6,938 bases of DNA from Chloroflexota bacterium (GTDB lineage Bacteria > Chloroflexota > Anaerolineae > Ardenticatenales > Ardenticatenaceae), in NCBI GenBank assembly GCA_003520455.1, contig DOUV01000687.1, forward strand, positions 1 to 6,938, read 5' to 3'. The notes under the pieces are model-generated. The model did not search any database, was not told the origin of the DNA, and worked only from the letters and a program-made list of their open reading frames with translations. The position numbers and the translations under genes are program-made. Numbering within the stretch: the first letter of the stretch is position 1; every line of letters begins with the position of its first letter. Below, piece by piece: positions 1 through 5,718 of the stretch.

Positions 1-2420
1 TGGACTCGCGCCTGGCCGGCGCGCTCCAGGCGCGGGGCATCCAGGCGCTCTACCATCACCAGGCGTGCGCTGCCGAGGCGGCGCTCCGGGGCGAGAACCC
101 GGTGGTGGTGACGCCGACGGCCTCGGGCAAGACGCTCTGTTACAACCTGCCGGTGCTCCACACCATCCTGACCGAGCCGGCGGCCCGCGCGCTCTACCTC
201 TTCCCGACCAAGGCCCTTGCGCAGGACCAGCGCCACGAGTTGGCTGAGTTCATCGCGGCGCTTGGCGCGCCGATCCGAGCCGACGTCTACGACGGAGACA
301 CCCCCGCGACTGCGCGGCGCTCGATCCGGGCCAGCTCGAACATCGTTCTCACCAACCCCGACATGCTCCACACCGGCATCCTGCCCCACCACACTCGCTG
401 GCTCTCTCTCTGGACCAACCTGCGCTACATCGTCCTCGACGAGGTTCACCAGTACCGGGGCCTCTTCGGCAGCCACCTGGCCAACCTCCTGCGCCGGCTG
501 CGCCGCATCGCGCGCTTCTACGGCAACGACCCCCAGGTCATCGCCTGCTCCGCCACCATCGCCAACCCTGGCGAGCTGGTCACGCGGCTGATTGACGCCC
601 CCGTGACAGTGATCGACGAAAGCGGTGCCCCGCAGAGCCGCAAAGAGTTCATTTTCTACAACCCGCCGCTCTTCGACGAGGCACTCGGCCTGCGCCGCTC
701 TTCGCTTTTGGAGGTCCGGCGGATTGCAGCGCAGTTTCTTCAGGATGATGTCCAGACCATCGTCTTCGCTCGCTCGCGCCTGACCACCGAGGTGCTGCTG
801 ACCTACCTGCGTGAAGACAGCCGCCGCCTGAAGCTTGCCGAGGGCCGCGTGCGCGGCTATCGCGGTGGCTACCTGCCGCAGGAGCGGCGCGAGATCGAGC
901 GCGGCCTCCGCGAGGGCCAGGTGCGGGCGGTCGTCAGCACCAACGCGCTCGAGTTGGGCATTGATATCGGGCAGCTCGAGGCCTGCGTGATCTGCGGCTA
1001 CCCAGGTACTATTGCCAGCACCTGGCAGCAGGCCGGCCGGGCCGGCCGCCGGACGGGGATCAGCGCCGTGGTTCTGGTCGGGAGCTCAGCACCGCTCGAC
1101 CAGTTCATTCTGAATCACCCCGGCTGGTTCTTCGGCGCCAGCCCCGAGCACGCCCTGATCAATCCCGACAATCTCGAAATCCTGGTCAAGCACCTCACCT
1201 GCGCCACCTTCGAGCTCCCATTCAAAGCCGGCGAAGGCTTCGGCTCCGTGGGTCCCGAGGTCGTCGGTGAGATTCTGGCCTTCCTGGAGGCCGAGGGGGT
1301 GCTCCACTCGGCCGCCGGCACCTTCTACTGGACGGGGGAGCACTACCCATCGCAGGGCGTCTCACTGCGCACCGCGACCGCCGACGGCTTCGTGATCGTC
1401 GAACAGCCGGGTGGTCGCGTGATCGGCGAGGTCGAGCGCTTCTCGGCGACCCAGATGGTCTTCCCCAACGCCATCTACCTCCACGAGGGGCGCCAGTACC
1501 TGGTCGAGGCCCTGGATTGGGCCGGTGGCAAAGCCCATGTGCGGCCGGTCCAGGTCGAGTACTACACCGAGGCGGAGGTTAAAACCTCGGTCGCCCCACT
1601 CGACACACTGGCCGAGGCGCCCGGCCGCGGTGTTGGTGAGGTCGTGGTGACCAGCATCGCGACCGCCTACAAGAAGATCCGGCTCTTCACCCACGAAAAC
1701 CTCGGCAGTGGCCTGATCGACCTGCCCGAGACCCAGATGCATACCACCGCCTACTGGCTCACGCTGCCGGTGACAGTGGGCGAGGCCGAGCCGCACGATT
1801 ATGGGCCCAACTGGCCCCAGCAGCGCCTGCGCGCGCGCGGCCGCGACCACTTCCGCTGCCAGGTCTGCGGCACCTCTGAGGAGGTGCTGGGACGCGAGCT
1901 GGACGTGCATCACATCCGTCCCTTCCGCGAGTTCGGCTACAAGCCGGGCGAGAACGAAGCCTATTGCCAGGCCAACGCCCTCGACAACCTGGTCAGCCTC
2001 TGCCCAAGCTGCCACCATCGGAGCGAGCCGTGGCACAGCGGCGAGGTCGCCGCCGGGCTGCTGGGCCTGGCAACGGCGCTGGGCAACGTCGCGCCGCTCT
2101 TCTTGATGTGCGATCCGCGCGATCTGGGGGTGACCAGCGAGTTGCGCTCCCCGTTTACCGGCCACCCCACCATTTTCGTCTACGACCAGGTGCCGGCGGG
2201 CGTCGGCTTTGCCGAGAAGCTGTTCGAGCTACACCCGACGATCTTGAACGCGACCCGGGCGCTGATCGCCGATTGTCCCTGCGAAGCGGGCTGTCCCAGT
2301 TGCATCGGTCCCACGGCGGTGCTGAGCGAGGGTGGCAAAGCCACCGTCCTCGCCCTGCTCGACCTCGCCCTGGCCGCGGCGGAAGCGGGGAACGAAGGCC
2401 CTGTTCCGGCGGTCGTCTGA
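1..2420 (+). CDS. mrfA: MrfA-type (YprA/DUF1998) DEXH DNA helicase with inserted HNH domain, 5'-partial
   Basis: The gene is open at the left edge; the first full codon is at 3 and 805 residues remain (numbered from there). Superfamily 2 motifs are complete: motif I TASGKT (39-44), FPTKALAQDQ, TNPDMLH, Walker B DEVH (146-149), SAT (183-185), IVFARSR, STNALELGIDIG and QQAGRAGRR (342-350). The C-terminal DUF1998/MZB zinc site is Cys 758, 760, 764 and 767 (CPCEAGCPSC). The stretch TPTASGKTLCYNLPVL and the overall motif order match my recollection of Bacillus subtilis MrfA (YprA), a DNA helicase that acts with MrfB in UvrABC-independent repair of mitomycin C adducts. Only a few tens of N-terminal residues appear missing. 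Unusually, about 75-80 residues with all HNH nuclease signatures sit between the TTAYWL and GLLGL segments. No frameshift is seen. Lhr-type helicases are the main alternative, but the DUF1998 cysteines argue against them. Confidence 0.92.
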   Translation, partial: DSRLAGALQARGIQALYHHQACAAEAALRGENPVVVTPTASGKTLCYNLPVLHTILTEPAARALYLFPTKALAQDQRHELAEFIAALGAPIRADVYDGDTPATARRSIRASSNIVLTNPDMLHTGILPHHTRWLSLWTNLRYIVLDEVHQYRGLFGSHLANLLRRLRRIARFYGNDPQVIACSATIANPGELVTRLIDAPVTVIDESGAPQSRKEFIFYNPPLFDEALGLRRSSLLEVRRIAAQFLQDDVQTIVFARSRLTTEVLLTYLREDSRRLKLAEGRVRGYRGGYLPQERREIERGLREGQVRAVVSTNALELGIDIGQLEACVICGYPGTIASTWQQAGRAGRRTGISAVVLVGSSAPLDQFILNHPGWFFGASPEHALINPDNLEILVKHLTCATFELPFKAGEGFGSVGPEVVGEILAFLEAEGVLHSAAGTFYWTGEHYPSQGVSLRTATADGFVIVEQPGGRVIGEVERFSATQMVFPNAIYLHEGRQYLVEALDWAGGKAHVRPVQVEYYTEAEVKTSVAPLDTLAEAPGRGVGEVVVTSIATAYKKIRLFTHENLGSGLIDLPETQMHTTAYWLTLPVTVGEAEPHDYGPNWPQQRLRARGRDHFRCQVCGTSEEVLGRELDVHHIRPFREFGYKPGENEAYCQANALDNLVSLCPSCHHRSEPWHSGEVAAGLLGLATALGNVAPLFLMCDPRDLGVTSELRSPFTGHPTIFVYDQVPAGVGFAEKLFELHPTILNATRALIADCPCEAGCPSCIGPTAVLSEGGKATVLALLDLALAAAEAGNEGPVPAVV
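1824..2030 (+). other. HNH endonuclease-like domain embedded in the MrfA helicase
   Basis: This in-frame segment (helicase residues about 608-676) shows CQVC (Cys 619 and 622), DVHHIRPF (His 636 and 637), NALDNLVSLC (Asn 662) and CPSCHH (Cys 667 and 670, His 671). That is a complete HNH (beta-beta-alpha metal) pattern with the two CxxC zinc-binding pairs typical of McrA-like HNH domains. It interrupts the DUF1998 region in a loop that, from memory, is about 20 residues long in B. subtilis MrfA and about 98 residues here (between Leu 586 and Gly 685). All catalytic-type residues are present, so nuclease activity is possible but not shown. Confidence 0.85.
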
Positions 2421-2501
2421 CCGGCCGTCCGGCGTCCTCCGTCGCCGCAGCCGGTCACCGGCTCGAGCGCCGGTCAAGTCATCCTACAGGGGGTGGGAGC
2501 A

Positions 2502-2518
2502 AAGACTTCCGAAGTCTT
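2502..2518. repeat. Palindrome copy 1 (AAGACTTC-C-GAAGTCTT)
   Basis: A perfect inverted repeat with 8-bp arms around a single central C (2510). Fifteen bases (AGACTTC-S-GAAGTCT) are shared with the second palindrome downstream, differing only in the central base. The one-base centre suits a dimeric DNA-binding protein better than a tight RNA hairpin, although a 6-bp stem with a 5-nt loop could form in RNA. It may be an operator or one member of a genome-wide interspersed palindrome family. Confidence 0.75.
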
Positions 2519-2583
2519 GTACGCAGCCGCTCCCCGCCTCGATCACCGCCGTCGGAGCGCGCTTTGGGCCAGCACGATCCCCA

Positions 2584-2602
2584 CCAGACTTCGGAAGTCT
2601 GG
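2584..2602. repeat. Palindrome copy 2 (CCAGACTTC-G-GAAGTCTGG)
   Basis: A perfect inverted repeat with 9-bp arms around a central G (2593). Its centre lies 83 bp from the centre of copy 1, close to eight B-DNA turns, so the two sites would face roughly the same side of the helix. It lies about 90 bp upstream of the candidate -35 box of the kaiC-like operon. Flanking bases differ from those of copy 1, so the conserved unit is the palindrome itself. Confidence 0.75.
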
Positions 2603-2623
2603 CAGGCCATCACCACTGACCCG

Positions 2624-2655
2624 GTCACGGCCCACGGCCATGCGTGGGCTGTGAC
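2624..2655 (+). other. 13-bp stem-loop upstream of the kaiC-like operon
   Basis: The arms GTCACGGCCCACG (2624-2636) and CGTGGGCTGTGAC (2643-2655) pair along their full length with one G-T (G-U in RNA) pair and a 6-nt loop. No T-run follows, so it is not a classical intrinsic terminator. It sits just upstream of the candidate promoter, where it could end or stabilise readthrough from mrfA, or act as a DNA-level dyad site. Confidence 0.6.
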
Positions 2656-2673
2656 GCAGGCCAGGCACTCTGC

Positions 2674-2702
2674 TTGCCGCCCGCAGCTCTTTCCTTTACA
2701 CT
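2674..2702 (+). promoter_or_regulatory. Candidate sigma-70 type promoter for the kaiC-like operon
   Basis: TTGCCG (2674-2679) and TACACT (2697-2702) each match the consensus -35 and -10 boxes at four of six positions and are separated by exactly 17 bp. Transcription would begin near 2709, leaving a leader of about 23 nt that contains the Shine-Dalgarno sequence. Matches of this quality also arise by chance, so this is a suggestion. Confidence 0.4.
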
Positions 2703-2712
2703 CCGCGCGAAG

Positions 2713-2727
2713 AGGAGGAAGAGGAGG
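2713..2727 (+). promoter_or_regulatory. Doubled Shine-Dalgarno that fixes the kaiC-like start
   Basis: AGGAGG occurs twice, at 2713-2718 and 2722-2727, in a purine run ending 4 nt before the ATG at 2732. The frame is open far upstream, so this signal is the main reason for choosing that ATG. Having two sites in tandem suggests strong translation initiation. Confidence 0.75.
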
Positions 2728-2731
2728 CACG

Positions 2732-4210
2732 ATGAGCAATGTGGTATTGGAGCCCCGGCCGCTCGAGCGAGTCCCCAGCGGGATTGCTGGGCTCGACACA
2801 ATCTTAGGCGGTGGCTTCTTCCGCGGCGGACTCTACGCCGTCGTCGGATTGCCCGGCACCGGCAAGACGATCCTGGGCAACCAGATTTGCTTCCACCACG
2901 TTGCGTCGGGCGGGCGAGCCGTCTACATCACGCTTCTTGGTGAGGAGCACGCTCGCATGCTCGCCTACCTCCAGTCGCTTGCGTTCTTCAAACCGGAGGT
3001 GATTGCTAACACGCTGTACTACTTCAGTGGCTACCAGGCGTTGCTCCAAGGAAGATTGAGCGGGCTGCTGGAGTTCCTGCGCCGCGCTATCCGCGACCAC
3101 AAAGCCACGATGCTGGTCCTCGACGGGCTCGTGACTGCAAAGAAGTTCGCCGAGTCGGAGTTGGACTTCAAGAACTTCATGCACGATATCCAGGTCTACT
3201 TCGCCGCGGCTGGCTGCACGACCTTTCTGCTGTCTCCCCCGGACAACCGCGAACCCAGGCCCGAGGATACGGTCGTCGATGGACTGGTCATCCTCAGTCA
3301 CCAGACGGTCGGACTGCGCGCCATGCGTGAACTGGAACTCCCGAAGCTCCGCGGCAGCAGTTACCTTGAGGGCCGCCACGTCTTCGAGATCACGAGTGCC
3401 GGGATCGTCATCCACCCCCGCACCGAGGCGTTGCTGGCCCCATCCGAGATCACGACCGCTCCGGCCCAAAGACGAATGCACTTTGGTCTCCCGGAACTTG
3501 ACGACATGCTCCGAGGCGGGCTCGTCTCCGGCTCGACGACAATGCTCCTGGGTGCCGCGGGGAGCGGGAAAACCCTGCTGGGGCTCCACTTCCTGGCTGC
3601 CGGCGCCCGCGAGGAGCAGAACGGATTGTACTTTGGCTTCTACGAGCCGCCAGCGCGGCTGATCGCCAAGGCTGACCAGATCGGCCTCGACCTCAACGGC
3701 CACGTCAGCCGTGGGTTGATCGAGGTCGTGTGGCAACCCATACTGGAGAGCCATATCGACATCCTTGCCGGGCGACTGTTGGATGTCATTCGCCGAAAAC
3801 AGATCCACCGCCTCTTTATCGACGGCCAGCGTGGATTCCAGGAAGTCGCAGTCTACCCGGAACGGATCGGCCGCTTCTTCACCGCGCTGACCAACGAACT
3901 GCGTGCCCGCGGTGTGACGACGATCTTCGCGGTCCAGACCCACGATCTCTTTGGATCGACGAGCGAAATGCCGATCACTGGCGTCCCTGCGATGACCGAC
4001 AACATCATCTTCCTCCGCTATGTCGAGTTGCGGTCACAGTTCCACCGCCTCATCTCGCTTGTGAAGATAGGTGAAAGCGACTATGATCCGACGATCCACG
4101 AGTTCCAGATTACCCGACACGGCATAGATGTGGCTGCAACGTCCGAGAGCGCCGAGGCGATTCTAACAGGGGTGGGTCGTCCACGTCTCCCAGATCCTCC
4201 TGCACCATAG
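2732..4210 (+). CDS. KaiC-like double-domain RecA-fold ATPase
   Basis: The 492-residue cytosolic protein has two KaiC/RadA-type domains. Domain 1 (about 13-230) has Walker A GLPGTGKT (39-46), the Glu pair E71-E72 and Walker B VLD ending at D131. It closes with the family's LRGSSYLEGRHVFEIT pattern. Domain 2 (about 248-467) has Walker A GAAGSGKT (274-281), Glu 305 followed by Pro 306 instead of a second Glu, and Walker B FID ending at D364. Aligned from memory to cyanobacterial KaiC (519 residues), the phosphorylated Ser431-Thr432 pair before ITDTI corresponds to Pro 419-Ala 420 before MTDNI. The C-terminal KaiA-binding tail is also not recognisable. It is therefore probably a signalling ATPase of the KaiC superfamily, not a clock oscillator; no kaiA or kaiB is in the window. 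The ATG follows a strong doubled Shine-Dalgarno. A receiver gene follows 41 nt downstream, implying co-transcription and perhaps partnership. Confidence 0.9.
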   Translation: MSNVVLEPRPLERVPSGIAGLDTILGGGFFRGGLYAVVGLPGTGKTILGNQICFHHVASGGRAVYITLLGEEHARMLAYLQSLAFFKPEVIANTLYYFSGYQALLQGRLSGLLEFLRRAIRDHKATMLVLDGLVTAKKFAESELDFKNFMHDIQVYFAAAGCTTFLLSPPDNREPRPEDTVVDGLVILSHQTVGLRAMRELELPKLRGSSYLEGRHVFEITSAGIVIHPRTEALLAPSEITTAPAQRRMHFGLPELDDMLRGGLVSGSTTMLLGAAGSGKTLLGLHFLAAGAREEQNGLYFGFYEPPARLIAKADQIGLDLNGHVSRGLIEVVWQPILESHIDILAGRLLDVIRRKQIHRLFIDGQRGFQEVAVYPERIGRFFTALTNELRARGVTTIFAVQTHDLFGSTSEMPITGVPAMTDNIIFLRYVELRSQFHRLISLVKIGESDYDPTIHEFQITRHGIDVAATSESAEAILTGVGRPRLPDPPAP

Positions 4211-4251
4211 TCGTCGCACAGACGCTTCTCGCGCCTTCTTGAAGACCAGTC

Positions 4252-4617
4252 ATGAAAACGATCCTGATCGTTGAGGATGAACGCGCGATTGCCGCGTTGC
4301 TCAGCACGGTCCTTGAGGATGAGGGCTACCGAGTCGTGATGGCCACGAACGGCCGAGAGGGACTCACACGTCTCGCCGAGAGCCTCCCCAATTTAATCCT
4401 CTGCGACGTAATGATGCCGCTCCTCGATGGGATCGAGATGTGCCGGACCCTCCAGACCAACCCGGCCTATCGGTCAGTTCCCATCGTCCTGATGACAGCT
4501 GCCCGCAGGTCGTTCAGCAGAGATCATTGCAACTACGCGACCGTCCTGTACAAGCCCTTCGAGCTCGATCGCCTCCTGGAGACGGTCGCTCACCTGATCG
4601 GCGGAACTGATTCTTGA
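4252..4617 (+). CDS. Stand-alone receiver-domain response regulator
   Basis: The 121-residue protein is a single CheY-like receiver domain. It has the acidic pocket E8-D9 in ILIVEDE, phospho-acceptor D52 in LILCDVMMP, T82 in VLMTA and K101-P102 in LYKPF. No output domain follows, so it must act by protein-protein contact as in CheY or Spo0F-type relays. No histidine kinase lies in the window, so its phosphodonor is unknown. It follows the kaiC-like stop by 41 nt and precedes the CPBP gene by 24 nt, so operon co-expression is likely; KaiC-like ATPases are often found beside receiver or kinase genes. The segment between T82 and K101 (RRSFSRDHCNYAT) departs from the usual Gly-Ala-rich pattern, perhaps reflecting a specific partner. 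The start has only a weak purine-rich site (GAAG) upstream, but the ATG is at the expected domain boundary. Confidence 0.93.
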   Translation: MKTILIVEDERAIAALLSTVLEDEGYRVVMATNGREGLTRLAESLPNLILCDVMMPLLDGIEMCRTLQTNPAYRSVPIVLMTAARRSFSRDHCNYATVLYKPFELDRLLETVAHLIGGTDS

Positions 4618-4641
4618 GGAGCGCACCGCGACCCGCCCACC

Positions 4642-5622
4642 ATGAACAATTTCGGAGCTACCCTCCTCCAGTTCGTACCGTTTCTGATCATTATTGTCCT
4701 GGCAAACATGGGCGAAGGGGCGCCGTTGTTCCGCTGGCTTACCTACGGCGCCTCGATCCTGATGAACCTCGCCCTGATACTTATCGGCGGCGTTCTTGCG
4801 GTGCTCGCGCTGACCCCGGCGCCCAATCTGCCGGCCGGCGTGCAGGTTCCCTTCCAAAACCCCGGGGCCGGAGCGATTATCCTCGCTGCCGGCCTGGTTG
4901 GCTTTCTGCCGTTGGTGCCGGCAGTGCGCCGGGGGCTGGCCCGCCGGATCCCAATTGACCCAACCCACACCGTCCATACAACCGCCCTGGTCTTCGCCAT
5001 CTACCTGGTCGGCCTCACGAGCGCGCAGTTCTTCGTTGACTTTCGCCAGCTGGTCGCCTCTGGTGTCGTCCTCACCCCGGGTGCCGCCTGGGCGCAAAGC
5101 CTGGCGTTCATCCTCTTCGGCGTTTTGGGCGTCGGTTTCGGGATACGGCGCTCCTGGTCCGAGACGCTGGGCCGGCTCGGCCTGACTCGTCTCACCGGCC
5201 GCCAGGTCGCGCTCGCCCTGGGGATCATGCTGGTGCTGCAACTCTTCGACCTGGCCGTCAGCTACGCGTGGTTCGCGGTCGCGCCGGGCTCGTTCCAGCA
5301 ACTCAGCGATATCACCCGCGGCCTCTTTCGCCGCTTCGCCGGCCCGCTGGGTGCGGTTACCCTGGGTCTGTCCGCCGGTCTGGGTGAGGAGATCCTCTTC
5401 CGCGGCGCGGTCCAACCCCGTTTCGGCCTCTGGCTGACGACCTTGCTCTTTGCCCTCGGCCACGCGCAATACGCCATCAGCCCGGCGCTGGCCGAGGTCT
5501 TCGTGATCGGGCTGATCCTGGGCATCGTCCGCAGGCGCGAGAATACGAGCACTGCCATCCTGATTCACGCCACCTACAACGCCCTCAACGTTTTGATGGT
5601 CCCTCTGGCCCCAGGGCCGTGA
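4642..5622 (+). CDS. CPBP-family (Abi/Rce1-like) intramembrane metalloprotease
   Basis: The 326-residue protein is very hydrophobic, with roughly eight to nine predicted membrane segments (about 8-22, 38-58, 75-95, 112-132, 148-168, 188-212, 234-247, 260-275 and 282-297). The CPBP signature is complete: EEILFR (E249, E250, R254), FALGH (F270, H274) and HATYN (H309, N313). In Rce1-type enzymes these residues bind the catalytic metal and water. Bacterial members include CAAX-protease homologues, bacteriocin self-immunity proteins and scaffold-like proteins; the substrate here is unknown. ATG 4642 is the first possible start after the in-frame stop of the receiver gene at 4615. The nearest good Shine-Dalgarno (GAGGAG, 4616-4621) overlaps that stop and is 20 nt away, further than usual, so translation may depend on coupling to the upstream gene. 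Its role beside the KaiC-like/receiver pair is not evident. Confidence 0.9.
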   Translation: MNNFGATLLQFVPFLIIIVLANMGEGAPLFRWLTYGASILMNLALILIGGVLAVLALTPAPNLPAGVQVPFQNPGAGAIILAAGLVGFLPLVPAVRRGLARRIPIDPTHTVHTTALVFAIYLVGLTSAQFFVDFRQLVASGVVLTPGAAWAQSLAFILFGVLGVGFGIRRSWSETLGRLGLTRLTGRQVALALGIMLVLQLFDLAVSYAWFAVAPGSFQQLSDITRGLFRRFAGPLGAVTLGLSAGLGEEILFRGAVQPRFGLWLTTLLFALGHAQYAISPALAEVFVIGLILGIVRRRENTSTAILIHATYNALNVLMVPLAPGP

Positions 5623-5718
5623 GGAGCTCAAGGAACTGAGGGAAGGTCTCATTCGCCGGCACTCACGTGTATGGGTTGACCGCTCGCGAATCGAAAACAG
5701 CTCTGCTTTGATGGACGT

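Larger units (their letters stand above)
2421..2731. other. Regulatory intergenic region between mrfA and the kaiC-like operon
   Basis: This 311-bp stretch has no convincing gene. Going left to right it contains: a short dyad GCCGGT-C-ACCGGC (2450-2462) 30 bp after the mrfA stop, without a T-run; two copies of a palindrome with core GACTTC-S-GAAGTC; a 13-bp stem-loop (2624-2655); a candidate promoter (2674-2702); and a purine-rich ribosome binding region (2713-2727). The kaiC-like reading frame stays open upstream into mrfA, but this is GC-driven and lacks start signals. Confidence 0.7.

Noticed and set aside
1362..2165. A 267-codon minus-strand open frame within the helicase gene.
   Set aside because: It runs antisense to conserved helicase and HNH codons and its translation shows no family pattern.
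2450..2462. GCCGGT-C-ACCGGC dyad as the mrfA terminator.
   Set aside because: The stem is short (realistically 5 bp with a 3-nt loop), has no T-run, and GC-rich dyads of this size are frequent by chance here.
2502..2602. Palindrome pair as a CRISPR array or transposon ends.
   Set aside because: There are only two copies, each self-palindromic, with no regular spacer series, no cas genes, no transposase and no visible target-site duplication.
1964..2731. N-terminal extension of the kaiC-like frame back into mrfA.
   Set aside because: The extension is Arg/Pro-rich noise in the mrfA shadow frame and the intergenic region. The ATG at 2732 has a doubled Shine-Dalgarno and the KaiC fold begins right after it.
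2804..3943. A 379-codon minus-strand open frame opposite the kaiC-like gene.
   Set aside because: It mirrors the codon structure of the KaiC-like gene, has no family motif and no ribosome binding site; it is a shadow frame.
5676..5712. TTGACC as a -35 box for an mrfB promoter.
   Set aside because: No acceptable -10 box lies 15-19 bp downstream; the nearest AT-rich hexamer (TTTGAT) is about 25 bp away.
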